Of a stretch of DNA of 64,000 bases, positions 52,253 through 62,332 are shown piece by piece (positions within the stretch are counted from its first letter, which is position 1; every line of letters begins with the position of its first letter). A model generated the notes under the pieces. That model did not search any database, was not told where the DNA came from, and saw only the letters and a list, made by a program, of their open reading frames with translations. The DNA lies in assembly GCF_000269605.1 (NCBI RefSeq), contig NZ_AKCI01000001.1:1364001-1428000 (forward strand). The letters are read 5' to 3'. A program made the translations under genes and the position numbers. The stretch is from Scardovia wiggsiae F0424 (lineage in GTDB: Bacteria > Actinomycetota > Actinomycetes > Actinomycetales > Bifidobacteriaceae).

Positions 52253-55057
52253 AGCTTCCCCGAGGGTGCTTGCGGTAACAACTACCGCGTCTGTATCCTG
52301 GGCTTCTTCCGAAGGGCTTGCCGGTGCTGCTGTGGCTGTTGCAAGAGTAATAGGCCCCGTAACGCGGCCTGCTTCCGCAATATCAGTCAGTGCCTCGCGT
52401 ATAAAAGCTGCCCCGGCTTCAGCAAGCTCAAGAGTAGCATCCAAAATCGGGGTCTTCATGGAGACTTTATTCTCAGATTTGATCTTGCGAAGGGCAGCGA
52501 GCGCATTCCCGCTCCATTCCAGCATTGCAGGGTCAACGCCATGTGCGGCATTGCGGAACATGCAGGCATCCGGCCATGGCGCGCGGTGTACTGAACCGCT
52601 GTCCTCATGCATCCAGCTCCATACTTCCTCGGAAGCGTAAGGCAGATAGGGGGCGAACAGGCGCGCGAACGTATCTAGCGCGATACCCAGAGTAGTGCGA
52701 GCTGACAGGATCCCGGCCTCATCGGGTATGCGGCCTGTTGCGTTAGCCGTACCGTATGCGCGGTTCTTGGCAAGTTCAATGTAGTCATCGCAGAATTGCC
52801 AGAAGAATGCCTCTACAGTTTCCAGCGCCCGCGCATGGTCATAACTGTCCAGCGCCTGCGTGGCAGTATCAATCACATCTGCCAGTGCGGCCATAACCGA
52901 CCGGTCCAGCGGCACGGTAATATCAGAGAATTTCCACTCAGCCTGTGCGGAATCGGCAACATGATGGCTGTCGTCTTCGCGCCCAATGGATAACGCAAAT
53001 TTTGTGGCGTTCAGCAGCTTGATCGCGAGGCGGCGGCCAATTTTCATCTGTCCGATCTCGTAAGCCGCATCGGTCCCGAGCCTTGCGCATGCCGCCCAGT
53101 AGCGGACTGCATCGGCGCCGAACTTTTCTATCGGCTCGCTGGGGACAACAACATTGCCTTTGGATTTGCTCATCTTTTTATGGTCAGGGTCAAGGATCCA
53201 GCCCGACAGTGCAGTATGTTTCCAGGGGAGGCAGCCATTTTCAAGGTGTGCGCGGTCAATAGAGCTGAAAAGCCAGGTGCGGATAATATCCTGTCCCTGC
53301 GGGCGCAGATCCATAGGGAATGTAGCATTGAACAGCGCCAGGTTCCCTTCGCCCTGCTCGCCCCAGTGTGTCACTATCTGCGGAGTCAGGGAGCTGGTTG
53401 CCCAGGTGTCCATAATATCCTTTTCAGCGGTGAAGCCGCCCGGCTGGTCGCGCTGGCTTTCGGTGTATCCGTCCGGCACATCTGATGCCGGATCTACAGG
53501 AAGCCTTGATTCATCTGGAGTCAGCGGATGGCTGTAGTCTGCAGTGCCGTCTTCCCCGACCGGGTACCATAGCGGGAAGGGGACCCCGAAGAACCTCTGG
53601 CGCGAGATCAGCCAGTCCCCATTCAGGCCATTGACCCAGTTCTCATAGCGCACACGCATAAAGTCCGGATGGAAATCAAGCTCTGTGCCGCGTCGGATAA
53701 GTTCGCTGCGGAGCACTTCGTCGGTACCGCCGTTCTTCAGGTACCACTGGCGTGATGTGACGATTTCCAGCGGCTTATCGCCTTTCTCATAGAAATTGGC
53801 CATACGCCGTGTAGGCGTCGGCTCGCCTTCCATATCTCCGGACTCCCGCAGGGCTTCGACAATTTCCTTACGCGCTGAGAATGCTGTTTTCCCCGCAAGC
53901 CGTGCAAAGGTCCCGCGCCCGGCTTTATCGGTTATCCAGTCCGGGGTATCCATAATAATACGCCCATTGCGCTGGATAATAGAGCGCAGAGGCAGTTTGA
54001 GGTCACGCCACCACTGCACATCGGTCACATCGCCGAAGGTGCAGCACATGGCTATACCCGCGCCTTTGTCCATTTCAGCAGCCGGATGGGCGACAACAGG
54101 GACTTTAACGTGGAAAAGTGGGGAATATACATGCTGTCCAAAGTATCCCTGGTAGCGCGGATCGTCTGGATGGGCAATAAGCGCTACGCACGCCGGGAGC
54201 AGTTCGGGGCGGGTGGTCTCAATATAGAGCGGTGCCCCGTCTTCAAAGCGGAAAGCTATCTTATGGTAAAAACCGTCGTATTCGCGGCTTTCCAGCTCCG
54301 CCTGGGCAACTGCAGTCTGGAATGTGACATCCCACAGACCGGGGGCCTCCTGCTGATACGCTTCCCCACGTGCCAGATTGTGCAGGAAAGCGCGCTGGGC
54401 CACGCGCCGCGGATGTTCGCCAATCGTGTGGTATGTCTGCGACCAGTCAACAGATAGGCCAAGGGTCCTCCACAGGTTCTCGAACAGCTTTTCGTCTTTT
54501 GCGGTGAGTTTCTCGCATAACTCAATAAAATTTCGGCGGGAAACAGGGACCTGGTCTTTGGCCTGGATCTTTTTGCCTTCAGTGCCTTCAAAAGGGGGCT
54601 TGAAATCGGGATCGTACTTGAGAGAAGCATCTACGCGCACACCGTAATAGTTCTGGACACGCCGTTCTGTAGGGAGGCCGTTGTCATCCCATCCCATCGG
54701 ATAATATACGTCGAATCCGCGCATGCGTTTGTAACGCGCAATAATATCGGTGTGCGTATATGAGAATACATGCCCGACATGCAAGGAACCCGAAACGGTA
54801 GGCGGTGGGGTATCAATAGAGTAAACACTGCTGCGGTCGCTGGAATAGCCGAATTTATAAGTCTGGTCGGAATCCCAGCGTGAAGCCCACTTATTTTCCA
54901 GCCCCTCCACCCCTGCGCGGTCAGGAAGGGGGCTCAGCGCGGCGCTGATAACGTCCTGCCCTGCAGCCGCAGACTTCCCTGTACCGGTGTGGTCAGCGCT
55001 GCCAGCAATATCCCTGGAATCTTCAGTATTTTCAAAGTATTCACTCATGTCAGCCAT
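52232..55057 (-). CDS. valS: Valyl-tRNA synthetase
   Basis: A 941-residue class I synthetase charging tRNA-Val. HIGH-type motif SGSLHVGHVFSYTHTDII, GWDDNGLPTERRVQNYYGVR, editing domain, WLISRQRFFGVPFPLWYPV, and KMSKSKGNVVVPSE as the KMSKS loop. The C-terminal anticodon-binding part (DRSVMAALADVIDTATQAL, LPYASEEVWSWMHED) is present, but the long C-terminal coiled coil of Escherichia coli ValRS is not. I use MADMSEYFEN at 55057; another ATG is at 55048. No ribosome site is visible, so a leaderless message is possible. Confidence 0.96.
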   Translation of the reverse strand: MADMSEYFENTEDSRDIAGSADHTGTGKSAAAGQDVISAALSPLPDRAGVEGLENKWASRWDSDQTYKFGYSSDRSSVYSIDTPPPTVSGSLHVGHVFSYTHTDIIARYKRMRGFDVYYPMGWDDNGLPTERRVQNYYGVRVDASLKYDPDFKPPFEGTEGKKIQAKDQVPVSRRNFIELCEKLTAKDEKLFENLWRTLGLSVDWSQTYHTIGEHPRRVAQRAFLHNLARGEAYQQEAPGLWDVTFQTAVAQAELESREYDGFYHKIAFRFEDGAPLYIETTRPELLPACVALIAHPDDPRYQGYFGQHVYSPLFHVKVPVVAHPAAEMDKGAGIAMCCTFGDVTDVQWWRDLKLPLRSIIQRNGRIIMDTPDWITDKAGRGTFARLAGKTAFSARKEIVEALRESGDMEGEPTPTRRMANFYEKGDKPLEIVTSRQWYLKNGGTDEVLRSELIRRGTELDFHPDFMRVRYENWVNGLNGDWLISRQRFFGVPFPLWYPVGEDGTADYSHPLTPDESRLPVDPASDVPDGYTESQRDQPGGFTAEKDIMDTWATSSLTPQIVTHWGEQGEGNLALFNATFPMDLRPQGQDIIRTWLFSSIDRAHLENGCLPWKHTALSGWILDPDHKKMSKSKGNVVVPSEPIEKFGADAVRYWAACARLGTDAAYEIGQMKIGRRLAIKLLNATKFALSIGREDDSHHVADSAQAEWKFSDITVPLDRSVMAALADVIDTATQALDSYDHARALETVEAFFWQFCDDYIELAKNRAYGTANATGRIPDEAGILSARTTLGIALDTFARLFAPYLPYASEEVWSWMHEDSGSVHRAPWPDACMFRNAAHGVDPAMLEWSGNALAALRKIKSENKVSMKTPILDATLELAEAGAAFIREALTDIAEAGRVTGPITLATATAAPASPSEEAQDTDAVVVTASTLGEAPARGKQ

Positions 55058-55253
55058 AATGTGAATTTTACGGTTTTGACCTGACATGGGGACGTACGCG
55101 GGGGTGGCATAGGGAAGGACAAGGCGCGCCCTTGGAAGGGTGTAGGGGAAGGGTCTAAAATTAAATGGGTAGTGCAATGGTGAGGGAAGCGCGCGGACGG
55201 GCGCCGCGGCGGTCGGCGGATAGCTATCCTGCTTCGGGATCCCGCTTGCCCCC

Positions 55254-57125
55254 TTATTTTTTCTTCTGCAGCCCGGCAGATAGGGGCAGATAGGATGCGG
55301 GGGATGTCGTCTTGACCGCACTGATCGTGTTGCGCCGGATAACAGCCGCATTCTCCTGATACAGCCATGCAAGCGCAGCCTTGTCTGTGATCCGTTCGGC
55401 AGTTTTTGTAAGGTTTGCGTAGTACTGGCTCAAAGTCCGCGAGGATTGTGCCGCTGCCCAGTCTGCATCGGTCTGTGCGTCGGTAAAACCAATGAAATAG
55501 TTAGGATCGACTATCGTCCCCAGATCCTGTCCTGAGGTATACCGCACAAGGGTCATATCGAATTTCTTTTTGACTTCGACCTGGGTATGGTATTCTGCAT
55601 CGTCCAGCATTTTAACAGTGATTTTCTGCCCTGCGGCAGCGAACTGTACTTTAAGCAGTTCGCCGATTTTCGGCCCCATGCTCCTGGGGTAGACGAGCGT
55701 ACTTGAAGTAAAATTGAAATACCAGAGTTTCTGGCGTGCTCCGCTGATATCCTGCGGATACTTGATACTGAGGTCTTCGTATCCCGGATCAACAGTCGAT
55801 ATAGGGCCGGTTATCGGGGAAGCGGAGTATCCCAGGCCATTAATGAGCGTAGGTTTGCTGACGATATCCCTGTAGGCCTCGCGGGCACGCTGCTCAGAGA
55901 ATTTGGAATCTGCGCTCCCGTTGAATGCCAGCGCTACCCGCGTGCTGGTATCGGAAGTATCGGCTACGAGGCTGCTGTCTTTTTGGGCCTGCGATACTGC
56001 TGACGCGGCTACGGGCTGCGGGGGGATGTACACATCAATTTTCCCGCTCCTGATATCTTTCAGCGCAGCATCAGCATCTGAATAGTAGGCGAAATTGACA
56101 TCATTCGTGTTCGCTGCGCGGTACTGATGGTCTATCCGGGCTTTCAGCTGCAGTTTCCTGCCCTGCTCAAAAGATTTGACGGTGTAAGGGCCGGTTCCGA
56201 CGGCACTGGAATCCTTGGCCCCTCCTTCTGCCCTGCTGTATACGGCCCCTACGCGCCCGGTAAGGAGCCATGCCAGATGCGGTTTGGGGGAGCTGAGCGT
56301 GATCTTGACGGTGTTATCCCCCGAAACAGAGATGGACTGCGCATCTTTCAGCTCATCGTATCCAGGGTACTTTTTCCGGATCCCGTTGCGGAGCGACCAT
56401 ACTACATCGTTCGCATCCATCTTCCTCTCGTTGGAGAAATATACATTGTCTTTAAGGGTGAAAGTATATTCGAGGCCGTTGCTGCTTATTGACCATGATT
56501 TCAGCAGGGGGGATGTCTGCGCAGGGATATTTTTAGTCTGTTCACGTTGCAGGAGAGGCTGATATACGTTCCCGAGAAGCGCCTGGCTCGTTGGATCACT
56601 GGAAGAAGCAGCAAGATTAAGATTTTTGGGTGCCACGCCAACTCCGACAGTTACTGTTGGAGTGTTGTCCTGCCAGGGGAGCAGGACTTTCCCGTAAATA
56701 ATGAATCCGTAAGCAATATAGGCAATAAGGCTGAATACAACAGTGAGGGCCACGAAGATAAGCCACTGGCGGGGCGTTGTGGGAGAAAGCGCAGCAGATG
56801 CAGAGGAAGCTGCGCTGGAATTGGGGACTGCGTTTGAAGCTGTATCGGAAGCCGGACCGCCCGTAAACTGCTGGTTTTCTGCAGGCCTTGCGTGGGCTGC
56901 GCGAACGGCCCCTTTGGCCCTGCGATCGCGCCTTAGGGTTGCGGTGCCTTGGGACGGGCGCCTGTGCGAATCATCCGGATCAATAGTTCCCACAGGTTCA
57001 ATGGTACTCTGGGGAGCGGGAGAAGAGGTTACTGTATCCTCAATATTTTCTGAATGTTCTAATATTGTTTTCTCGGCATCTGCCGGTTTATTAATATTCC
57101 CTGGGTTGTGAGACTTTCTTCCCAT
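55254..57125 (-). CDS. ABC transporter family 5 (peptide-type) substrate-binding protein with membrane anchor
   Basis: A 623-residue SBP_bac_5 protein. Instead of a lipobox it has a long cytoplasmic N-terminus (about 115 residues, rich in S, T, A, R), then one membrane helix (WLIFVALTVVFSLIAYIAYGF) and the binding domain: VTVGVGVAPKNLNLAASSSDP, LLKSWSISSNGLEYTFTLKD, DANDVVWSLRNGI, VGTGPYTVKSFEQG. The start at 57125 (MGRKSHNPGN) has GGAAAG upstream; an ATG at 57197 is an alternative. It lies 196 bases upstream of valS. No permease or ATPase genes accompany it. Confidence 0.85.
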   Translation of the reverse strand: MGRKSHNPGNINKPADAEKTILEHSENIEDTVTSSPAPQSTIEPVGTIDPDDSHRRPSQGTATLRRDRRAKGAVRAAHARPAENQQFTGGPASDTASNAVPNSSAASSASAALSPTTPRQWLIFVALTVVFSLIAYIAYGFIIYGKVLLPWQDNTPTVTVGVGVAPKNLNLAASSSDPTSQALLGNVYQPLLQREQTKNIPAQTSPLLKSWSISSNGLEYTFTLKDNVYFSNERKMDANDVVWSLRNGIRKKYPGYDELKDAQSISVSGDNTVKITLSSPKPHLAWLLTGRVGAVYSRAEGGAKDSSAVGTGPYTVKSFEQGRKLQLKARIDHQYRAANTNDVNFAYYSDADAALKDIRSGKIDVYIPPQPVAASAVSQAQKDSSLVADTSDTSTRVALAFNGSADSKFSEQRAREAYRDIVSKPTLINGLGYSASPITGPISTVDPGYEDLSIKYPQDISGARQKLWYFNFTSSTLVYPRSMGPKIGELLKVQFAAAGQKITVKMLDDAEYHTQVEVKKKFDMTLVRYTSGQDLGTIVDPNYFIGFTDAQTDADWAAAQSSRTLSQYYANLTKTAERITDKAALAWLYQENAAVIRRNTISAVKTTSPASYLPLSAGLQKKK

Positions 57126-57362
57126 AGTAAGTCTTTCCGCGTCTTCAGCCTTTATACCGTGGCTGTGGCGCGTCGGCTCACCGAAATCAAATCTCATAAT
57201 GTATAAGTTTACTGATACATGCCGAAACATATCAAACGTAACGGGATTTTACGCGGTCGGCGTGCCGGCCTGCTGCCGCGGGCTGATTCCTCGGAAAGTA
57301 TAAGAATCCTGAAAATATGCGGTTTTTATGCATCAAACAGCCTGCGCTCCGGCCAAATATGA

Positions 57363-58031
57363 TTAAATATACAATCCAAAACTCGGGCATGTCTCACGTA
57401 GGGGGCATATCAGGCACTCCGGTTTGCGTGCGTGACAGGTATCGCGTCCGAAATTGATGAGGCGATGGCTCAGGTCCTTCCACTCTTGCGGCGGGAATGC
57501 TGCTGTGACTTCCTTTTCGATCCTGACGGGATCGCTCTTTGCAGAACGCCAGTCGCTGCGCCAGTGCAGGCGTTTAGTCACGCGGATAACATGCGTATCG
57601 ACCGGGAACCCGGGAAGGTTAAAAGCATTGCCGAGCACGACATTTGCGGTTTTGCGGCCTACCCCGGGCAGCGTCGTAAGCTCTTCCATGGTGTGAGGTA
57701 CTTCACTGTTGAAACGCTGAACAAGCTCGTTTGCGATGATGATTGCCCGCTGCGCTTTGGTGTGGTAGAAGCCGATAGTCCGTATGATCTGTTCGACATC
57801 CTGGACAGGGGCGTCTGCAAGGCTTTCAGGTGTGGGGTAGCGGCTGAAAAGTTCCGGCGTTACTTTATTGACCTGTACGTCGGTAGTCTGTGCGCTCATC
57901 ATAGTGGCGATAAGGAGCTCGAATGGGTTGCGGAAGACCAGTGCCGAGGCGGGGTTTTTATAGATTGAGCACAGGATGCTGTATTCGTCGTGCATGCGCC
58001 TGTATCGTTCCGCTTTGGATTCCCTCGACAT
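57363..58031 (-). CDS. nth: Endonuclease III (DNA glycosylase/AP lyase)
   Basis: A 222-residue base-excision repair enzyme. The start MSRESKAERYRRMHDEYSIL at 58031 fits the family; the frame is open far upstream but is not conserved. Helix-hairpin-helix with catalytic Lys: TTLPGVGRKTANVVLGNAF; catalytic Asp in FPVDTHVIRVTKRL; [4Fe-4S] cysteines at CHARKPECLICPLRETC (spacing 6-2-5). No clear ribosome site, so a leaderless start is possible. Confidence 0.96.
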   Translation of the reverse strand: MSRESKAERYRRMHDEYSILCSIYKNPASALVFRNPFELLIATMMSAQTTDVQVNKVTPELFSRYPTPESLADAPVQDVEQIIRTIGFYHTKAQRAIIIANELVQRFNSEVPHTMEELTTLPGVGRKTANVVLGNAFNLPGFPVDTHVIRVTKRLHWRSDWRSAKSDPVRIEKEVTAAFPPQEWKDLSHRLINFGRDTCHARKPECLICPLRETCPSFGLYI

Positions 58032-58580
58032 AGTGCAATGGTATCGCAGAATTAATAGCGGCACAATGTGATATAGCCCAATACGATGAGCGGAGGGTGA
58101 ACGCGAGTGAGGATAAGAAAGGGTTTTGTAATGGGGGGGGCAAACGTGAGCGAAGGCGCGACGTGAACCGAAGCTCTGGAGCCACATGCGGGATCGGGCG
58201 CATATGCGCTCGCCCAACATGCAGGTACATGGGAGATGTCCCGGCTGATCCCGTACGGTGTCTCCGCGTGGGGGCCTGCTGTCCGGCCTGTCCATGTACT
58301 CAACGTTCCCATTCGATGGGCTCACCCAACTCAAAGAAACGCAGTCCTGTATCAGTTGTCCGCATGGAACGTACGGGCCGTATCCGCATGCCGGATGAGC
58401 TTCGTAAGTTATCTGACGGCAGTACGATATGCATGTTGGGTGAGCCTGACGGGACAGATAGTATCGCTGAGTTGGGTGAGCCCGGAGAATGCACGCTTCG
58501 GCTATGCAATGCATTAAACTTACGGATAGGTACGTGAAAACTGCAAAAGCTCAGGGCATGAGCAGGGAGGCATACACTCT
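58032..58580. other. 549-base divergent gap with repeated GTTGGGTGAGCC sequences
   Basis: Separates nth (minus) from a membrane-protein gene (plus). Open frames on both strands come from high GC, not from recognisable protein. A 16-bp sequence GGGCTCACCCAACTCA (58318-58333) returns as its exact complement at 58468-58483, and a further partial copy TGTTGGGTGAGCCTG lies at 58434-58448; see the findings. Confidence 0.45.
58318..58483. repeat. Interspersed short repeat family around TTGGGTGAGCC
   Basis: Three copies: 58318-58333 (complement orientation), 58434-58448 and 58468-58483. The first and third are perfect 16-bp inverted copies 134 bases apart. Similar flanking bases extend the likeness to about 40 bases with mismatches. 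Confidence 0.55.
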
Positions 58581-59465
58581 ATGGCTGCCAATACTTCTCA
58601 GGGATCTCCGTTTGACGGGCCTTCCTCCAGCAGGCCTTCTCCCGATGGGCCCCTTTCCGGTGCTGAAACGCCTGGAGTTCCGCGGCAGAAGCCAAATGCG
58701 CGCAAAAGTATCGGGCGTACTCACAGCATAGCATCTGCGGTAATGCTGTGCATGGTTATTCTGAGGTACCTTACCCCGGGACGCGGGCCTTTCAGTATCT
58801 ATACCGCTGCAGCAGCGTGCTTTATAGTTATCGTTTATGCATATTTTTATCCGTTCGGGCGCGTGTCGCCCACTGTGCTGGTCCCGAGGATAGCTGCTAT
58901 ATGGGAAGCCTGCGCGGGACTATGCATGGCAATCATTGCTGCAGATATTAAAACATGGCTCACTGGGATAGGCACCGCAACAGCTGTTATGGTCGTGGGT
59001 GCATTCCTCGTTGAACTTCTCCGCAGGGAACGCAGGCATCTGATTGCATCGCTGTCATCGACACTTGCAGCAGGTGCAATGGGGCTGTTTGCTGCAGGGT
59101 GGGGTGTTTTCCCCTCGCCGAGAGGCCTGGGCGGCATTTTTTCCGCACATCCCGCTTTTGCCTGGGCTGTGACAGCTGTAGTAGCGCTGTCTGTGATCAT
59201 CCTTATGGGAGTCAGCGCGCTCTGGGTCAAAAATGAGATAGAGGCCGGCAGCGGGGAAAGCATCCGGGATACTGCCGGGGGCAATGCCAATGGTAATCTG
59301 CGCAATAATAATGATCTGCACGATCACGATAATGGCCCGGACAATTCAGCAGCATACTCCTATGCAGACAGATATACATGGTCGGGCATTGCCATGATCC
59401 CCGTAATGGCCGCGGGCATTTTCCCGCTGCTTATCAGTGCCGCTCAGGTGCTGTTCCTGAAGTGA
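58581..59465 (+). CDS. Multi-pass membrane protein of unknown function
   Basis: A 294-residue protein with about seven hydrophobic segments, for example IASAVMLCMVILRYL, IYTAAAACFIVIVYAYF, AVTAVVALSVIILMGVSALW and a final IPVMAAGIFPLLISAAQVLF. The N-terminus (1-45) is polar and proline/serine-rich, and a loop near residue 235 is Asn/Asp/His-rich. GGGAGG lies 10 bases upstream. I do not recognise the family; it sits downstream of the nth divergent region and before nagA. Confidence 0.65.
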   Translation: MAANTSQGSPFDGPSSSRPSPDGPLSGAETPGVPRQKPNARKSIGRTHSIASAVMLCMVILRYLTPGRGPFSIYTAAAACFIVIVYAYFYPFGRVSPTVLVPRIAAIWEACAGLCMAIIAADIKTWLTGIGTATAVMVVGAFLVELLRRERRHLIASLSSTLAAGAMGLFAAGWGVFPSPRGLGGIFSAHPAFAWAVTAVVALSVIILMGVSALWVKNEIEAGSGESIRDTAGGNANGNLRNNNDLHDHDNGPDNSAAYSYADRYTWSGIAMIPVMAAGIFPLLISAAQVLFLK

Positions 59466-59654
59466 TAAGGCAGCTGATGATGACCGGGTATGCCCGTATG
59501 ATAAAGGCAGTACTTGCAGTGCTGGTCTGGCTATGGTGCCGGTACCCGCACAATGGCAGCTGTGGAGGCGCAGCATATTGCAGCCTTCACAGCTGCAGCC
59601 GTTCAGCTGGCAATGGGCGGCAGATTAACAGTTAACAGTCCGCAAGGGGGAGCT

Positions 59655-61010
59655 ATGGACCAGGCACATGCAACTTATCGGCATGGCGTTTCTCTTTCCG
59701 GGGATACCGCAGATAGTGGCTCCGGCAGAGTTTCGGGTGTACAGGCGCGTACCGCGGGGCAGGTTTCACAGGCTTTCGGCAAAAAGCCCGGCCGTTTTGC
59801 GGTCAGGAATGCCCGTAAAATTGATGCGCGCGGTATCCAGGAAAACTTCTGGCTTATTTCGGAGGACGGTGTTATAGCTGCTGCCGGTACGCGCAGCGGC
59901 GATTTCGAGGCTGCTCTCCGCAAGTTTTCAGCTGAAAATACAGATGGGGCCGATTCCGGTATGGCTATTATTGATGCCGCAGGAAGTACGCTTACCCCCG
60001 GATATATAGATATCCATGCGCATGGGGCGTGGGCACACGCATACGATGATGGTGCTGAAGCGATTTCGCTGGCGCGTGCAGGACATATGGTGCATGGGAC
60101 TACCCGCCAGGTACTTTCGCTGATCACGAACCCTATAGATGTGATGTGCAGGAATGTGTCGGCGGTCAGGCAGGCGACGGAGGAACGCCCCGATATCTTG
60201 GGCGCGCATCTTGAGGGTCCGTTCCTCGCTCTTGCACGCAAAGGGGCCCACGACCCGCAGTGCCTTAAAGACCCTGTACCGCAGCTTGTTGACCGTCTGC
60301 TGGAAAGTGCCGGCGGCTGTATGCGCCAGATCACCATAGCTCCCGAACTCCCTCACGGCATCAGCGCTGTCAGGCAGTTTGCCGGGGCTGGTGTGATCCC
60401 GGCTGTAGGGCACTGTGATGCCGGTTATGAAACAGCTCAGCAGGCATTCGATGCCGGTGCAGGCATTATGACCCATATCTTTAATGCCATGAATGGCATC
60501 CATCACCGCGATCCCGGGCCTATCCCGGCGGCTGTTGAAGACCCGCGCATCACGATTGAGATGATCAACGACGGGTTCCATGTGCAGGATCCGGTCATTA
60601 AGCTCGCTTTTGCAATGGCTCCGCACCGCATTGCGCTCATAACTGATGCCATGGCTGCAACAGGATGCCCGGATGGGGCGTATAAGCTTGGATCGCTTGA
60701 TGTCAACGTTGCTGACGGGCATGCGCGTTTAGTAAGTAACGGGGCGATAGCAGGCTCTACCCTGCTTCTGGAAACTGCGGTGCAGCGTGCCGTTATTGAG
60801 CAGGGTATCGCACCGGCTGATGCCGTGGAAGCTGCAACCCTTACCCCAGCAAAAGCTTTCGGTTTTGACCGGCCAAATGATGTTACGGGAGCTCCTCTTG
60901 GCCTGGCAGCCCCGGGGTATGCGGCAGATATACTTCTCAGCAGCCGTGATACATGGGAAGTCCAGTCTGTATGGTGCGCAGGCCGCCCGATGCCCGTTCC
61001 CGGACTTTAG
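59655..61010 (+). CDS. nagA: N-acetylglucosamine-6-phosphate deacetylase
   Basis: A 451-residue amidohydrolase that deacetylates GlcNAc-6-phosphate for amino-sugar catabolism. Start MDQAHATYRHG with GGGGGAG upstream; the frame is open earlier without support. Motifs: LTPGYIDIHAHGAW, LGAHLEGPFLALARKGAH (metal Glu), AVGHCDAGYE, MTHIFNAMNGIHHRDPG, ALITDAMAATG (catalytic Asp). The first about 60 residues are variable. Its end overlaps the convergent LacI gene by 4 bases. No nagB is next to it. Confidence 0.94.
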   Translation: MDQAHATYRHGVSLSGDTADSGSGRVSGVQARTAGQVSQAFGKKPGRFAVRNARKIDARGIQENFWLISEDGVIAAAGTRSGDFEAALRKFSAENTDGADSGMAIIDAAGSTLTPGYIDIHAHGAWAHAYDDGAEAISLARAGHMVHGTTRQVLSLITNPIDVMCRNVSAVRQATEERPDILGAHLEGPFLALARKGAHDPQCLKDPVPQLVDRLLESAGGCMRQITIAPELPHGISAVRQFAGAGVIPAVGHCDAGYETAQQAFDAGAGIMTHIFNAMNGIHHRDPGPIPAAVEDPRITIEMINDGFHVQDPVIKLAFAMAPHRIALITDAMAATGCPDGAYKLGSLDVNVADGHARLVSNGAIAGSTLLLETAVQRAVIEQGIAPADAVEAATLTPAKAFGFDRPNDVTGAPLGLAAPGYAADILLSSRDTWEVQSVWCAGRPMPVPGL

Positions 61011-62041
61011 TTCCGCGGCTTAAGCAGTTTCCCTGTTTTACGCGGACGGGCAGTTGAATTTCTTATGATCAGCTGCGTAGGGAAGATACTGTGCGGGTCT
61101 TCGACCGGCTGTTTCTCAATAAGCGACAGTGCTTTGTGCGCAGCGCTTGCAGCCATTTCGCGCGGAAGCTGCCTTATTGTCGTCAGGCCGATATCCCGGG
61201 CAAATATGCTGTCATCAAAACCGATAATGGAAATATCTTCGGGGACTGATATCCCTGTCTCCCTGAGCCTGAAAAAGAAGGGGACCGCTATCGAATCCTG
61301 ATGGAAGCATATAGCAGTAGGAGGGGTTTTCTCCCCAAGGATCCCCGAGATAGCTGTGTCGAAGGCTGCATCTGCCGGCGATACAGGGATGAGTTTCCCT
61401 TTCATGCCTGCAATCTCTGCGCAGGCATGGGCGAAACCGGTTATGCGTTTGCCCGAGCTGAACTTCAGCCCCGGTGAAAACTCTTTGTAAACGTATGCGA
61501 TATTACGATGCCCGAGAGCAGCAAGATGCCGTACCGCTAATCGGATACCGTATGCATCGTCAATGCCGACGGACGCTGATAAAACCCGGGAAGTTGCACA
61601 GTTTATCCCGATTATGGGGACATGGGCAGTACCCAGCCTTTCGGCCTCTGCCTGGCTGATGTCAAAAGATGAAACGATCACAGCATCAGCATTCCCCCGG
61701 ACTGGCAAATCATCAAAGAATTCAGCCCGCGCAGCGACCCCTGCAATAGGATAGATGACCAGATCGTACCCTGCCTCCCGGAATATAGCGTTCAGCCCCT
61801 CAATGATTGACGCGGTGAACCATTCTATCCGGCTGTTCCCCACAAGCAGGGCTATCCGGTATGACTTCCCTGATTTCAGGACCCCTGCGCTGCGTGAGAT
61901 GGAAAAATCAAGCTGTTCAGCGGCTTTAAGCACTTTATCCCGTGTCTTTGGCGAGACTTTTTCAGGGTGGGAAAATGCGCGGGAGACTGTTGCGGTAGAT
62001 ACTCCGGCTTTAGCGGCTACATCGTCAATGCTTGCTTTCAT
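61007..62041 (-). CDS. LacI-family transcriptional regulator
   Basis: A 344-residue repressor starting MKASIDDVAAKAGVSTATVS, with GGAAGG 6 bases upstream. Helix-turn-helix and hinge (FSISRSAGVLKSGK) are followed by a sugar-binding domain with NADAVIVSSFDISQ and DISIIGFDDSIFARDIGL. It is divergent from the sugar-binding lipoprotein gene at 62333, and the shared intergenic region has strong dyads, so it probably controls that operon and itself. Confidence 0.92.
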   Translation of the reverse strand: MKASIDDVAAKAGVSTATVSRAFSHPEKVSPKTRDKVLKAAEQLDFSISRSAGVLKSGKSYRIALLVGNSRIEWFTASIIEGLNAIFREAGYDLVIYPIAGVAARAEFFDDLPVRGNADAVIVSSFDISQAEAERLGTAHVPIIGINCATSRVLSASVGIDDAYGIRLAVRHLAALGHRNIAYVYKEFSPGLKFSSGKRITGFAHACAEIAGMKGKLIPVSPADAAFDTAISGILGEKTPPTAICFHQDSIAVPFFFRLRETGISVPEDISIIGFDDSIFARDIGLTTIRQLPREMAASAAHKALSLIEKQPVEDPHSIFPTQLIIRNSTARPRKTGKLLKPRN

Positions 62042-62213
62042 CCTTAACCTTCCGTTGCTGCCTGCTTCCCTGTGTGTAGCGCAGGGTACCGGCGCATGCC
62101 TGTATGCTATATTCAACCATAGCGGCAGTATCTTCCGGGTATCCGGAGGAAGTGCAAAGGTTTCCCTATAACGACACGCCGGTAATAAAAATATTTTTTA
62201 CCCGGATATATTG

Positions 62214-62247
62214 AATGTAAAGGGTTTCAAATGTAAACCTTTACATT
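62214..62247. promoter_or_regulatory. Nested LacI-type operator dyads
   Basis: AATGTAAAGG (62214-62223) is repeated as its exact complement CCTTTACATT (62238-62247). Within this lies ATGTAAA-CC-TTTACAT (62231-62246). TGTAAA..TTTACA is typical for LacI regulators. TTTACA at 62240 could also serve as a -35 box for the plus-strand operon. Confidence 0.65.
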
Positions 62248-62332
62248 ATTGATTTGGAAAATAGGACATACCCTCAGCAAAGAGGTATCATAGTAGTGCA
62301 ATCTAATACTTACAAAGCAGTAAGGAGGATCT

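Noticed and set aside
58032-58514. Long minus-strand extension upstream of nth
   Set aside because: Open frame caused by GC-rich sequence; endonuclease III proteins start near 58031 and the extension has no conserved pattern.
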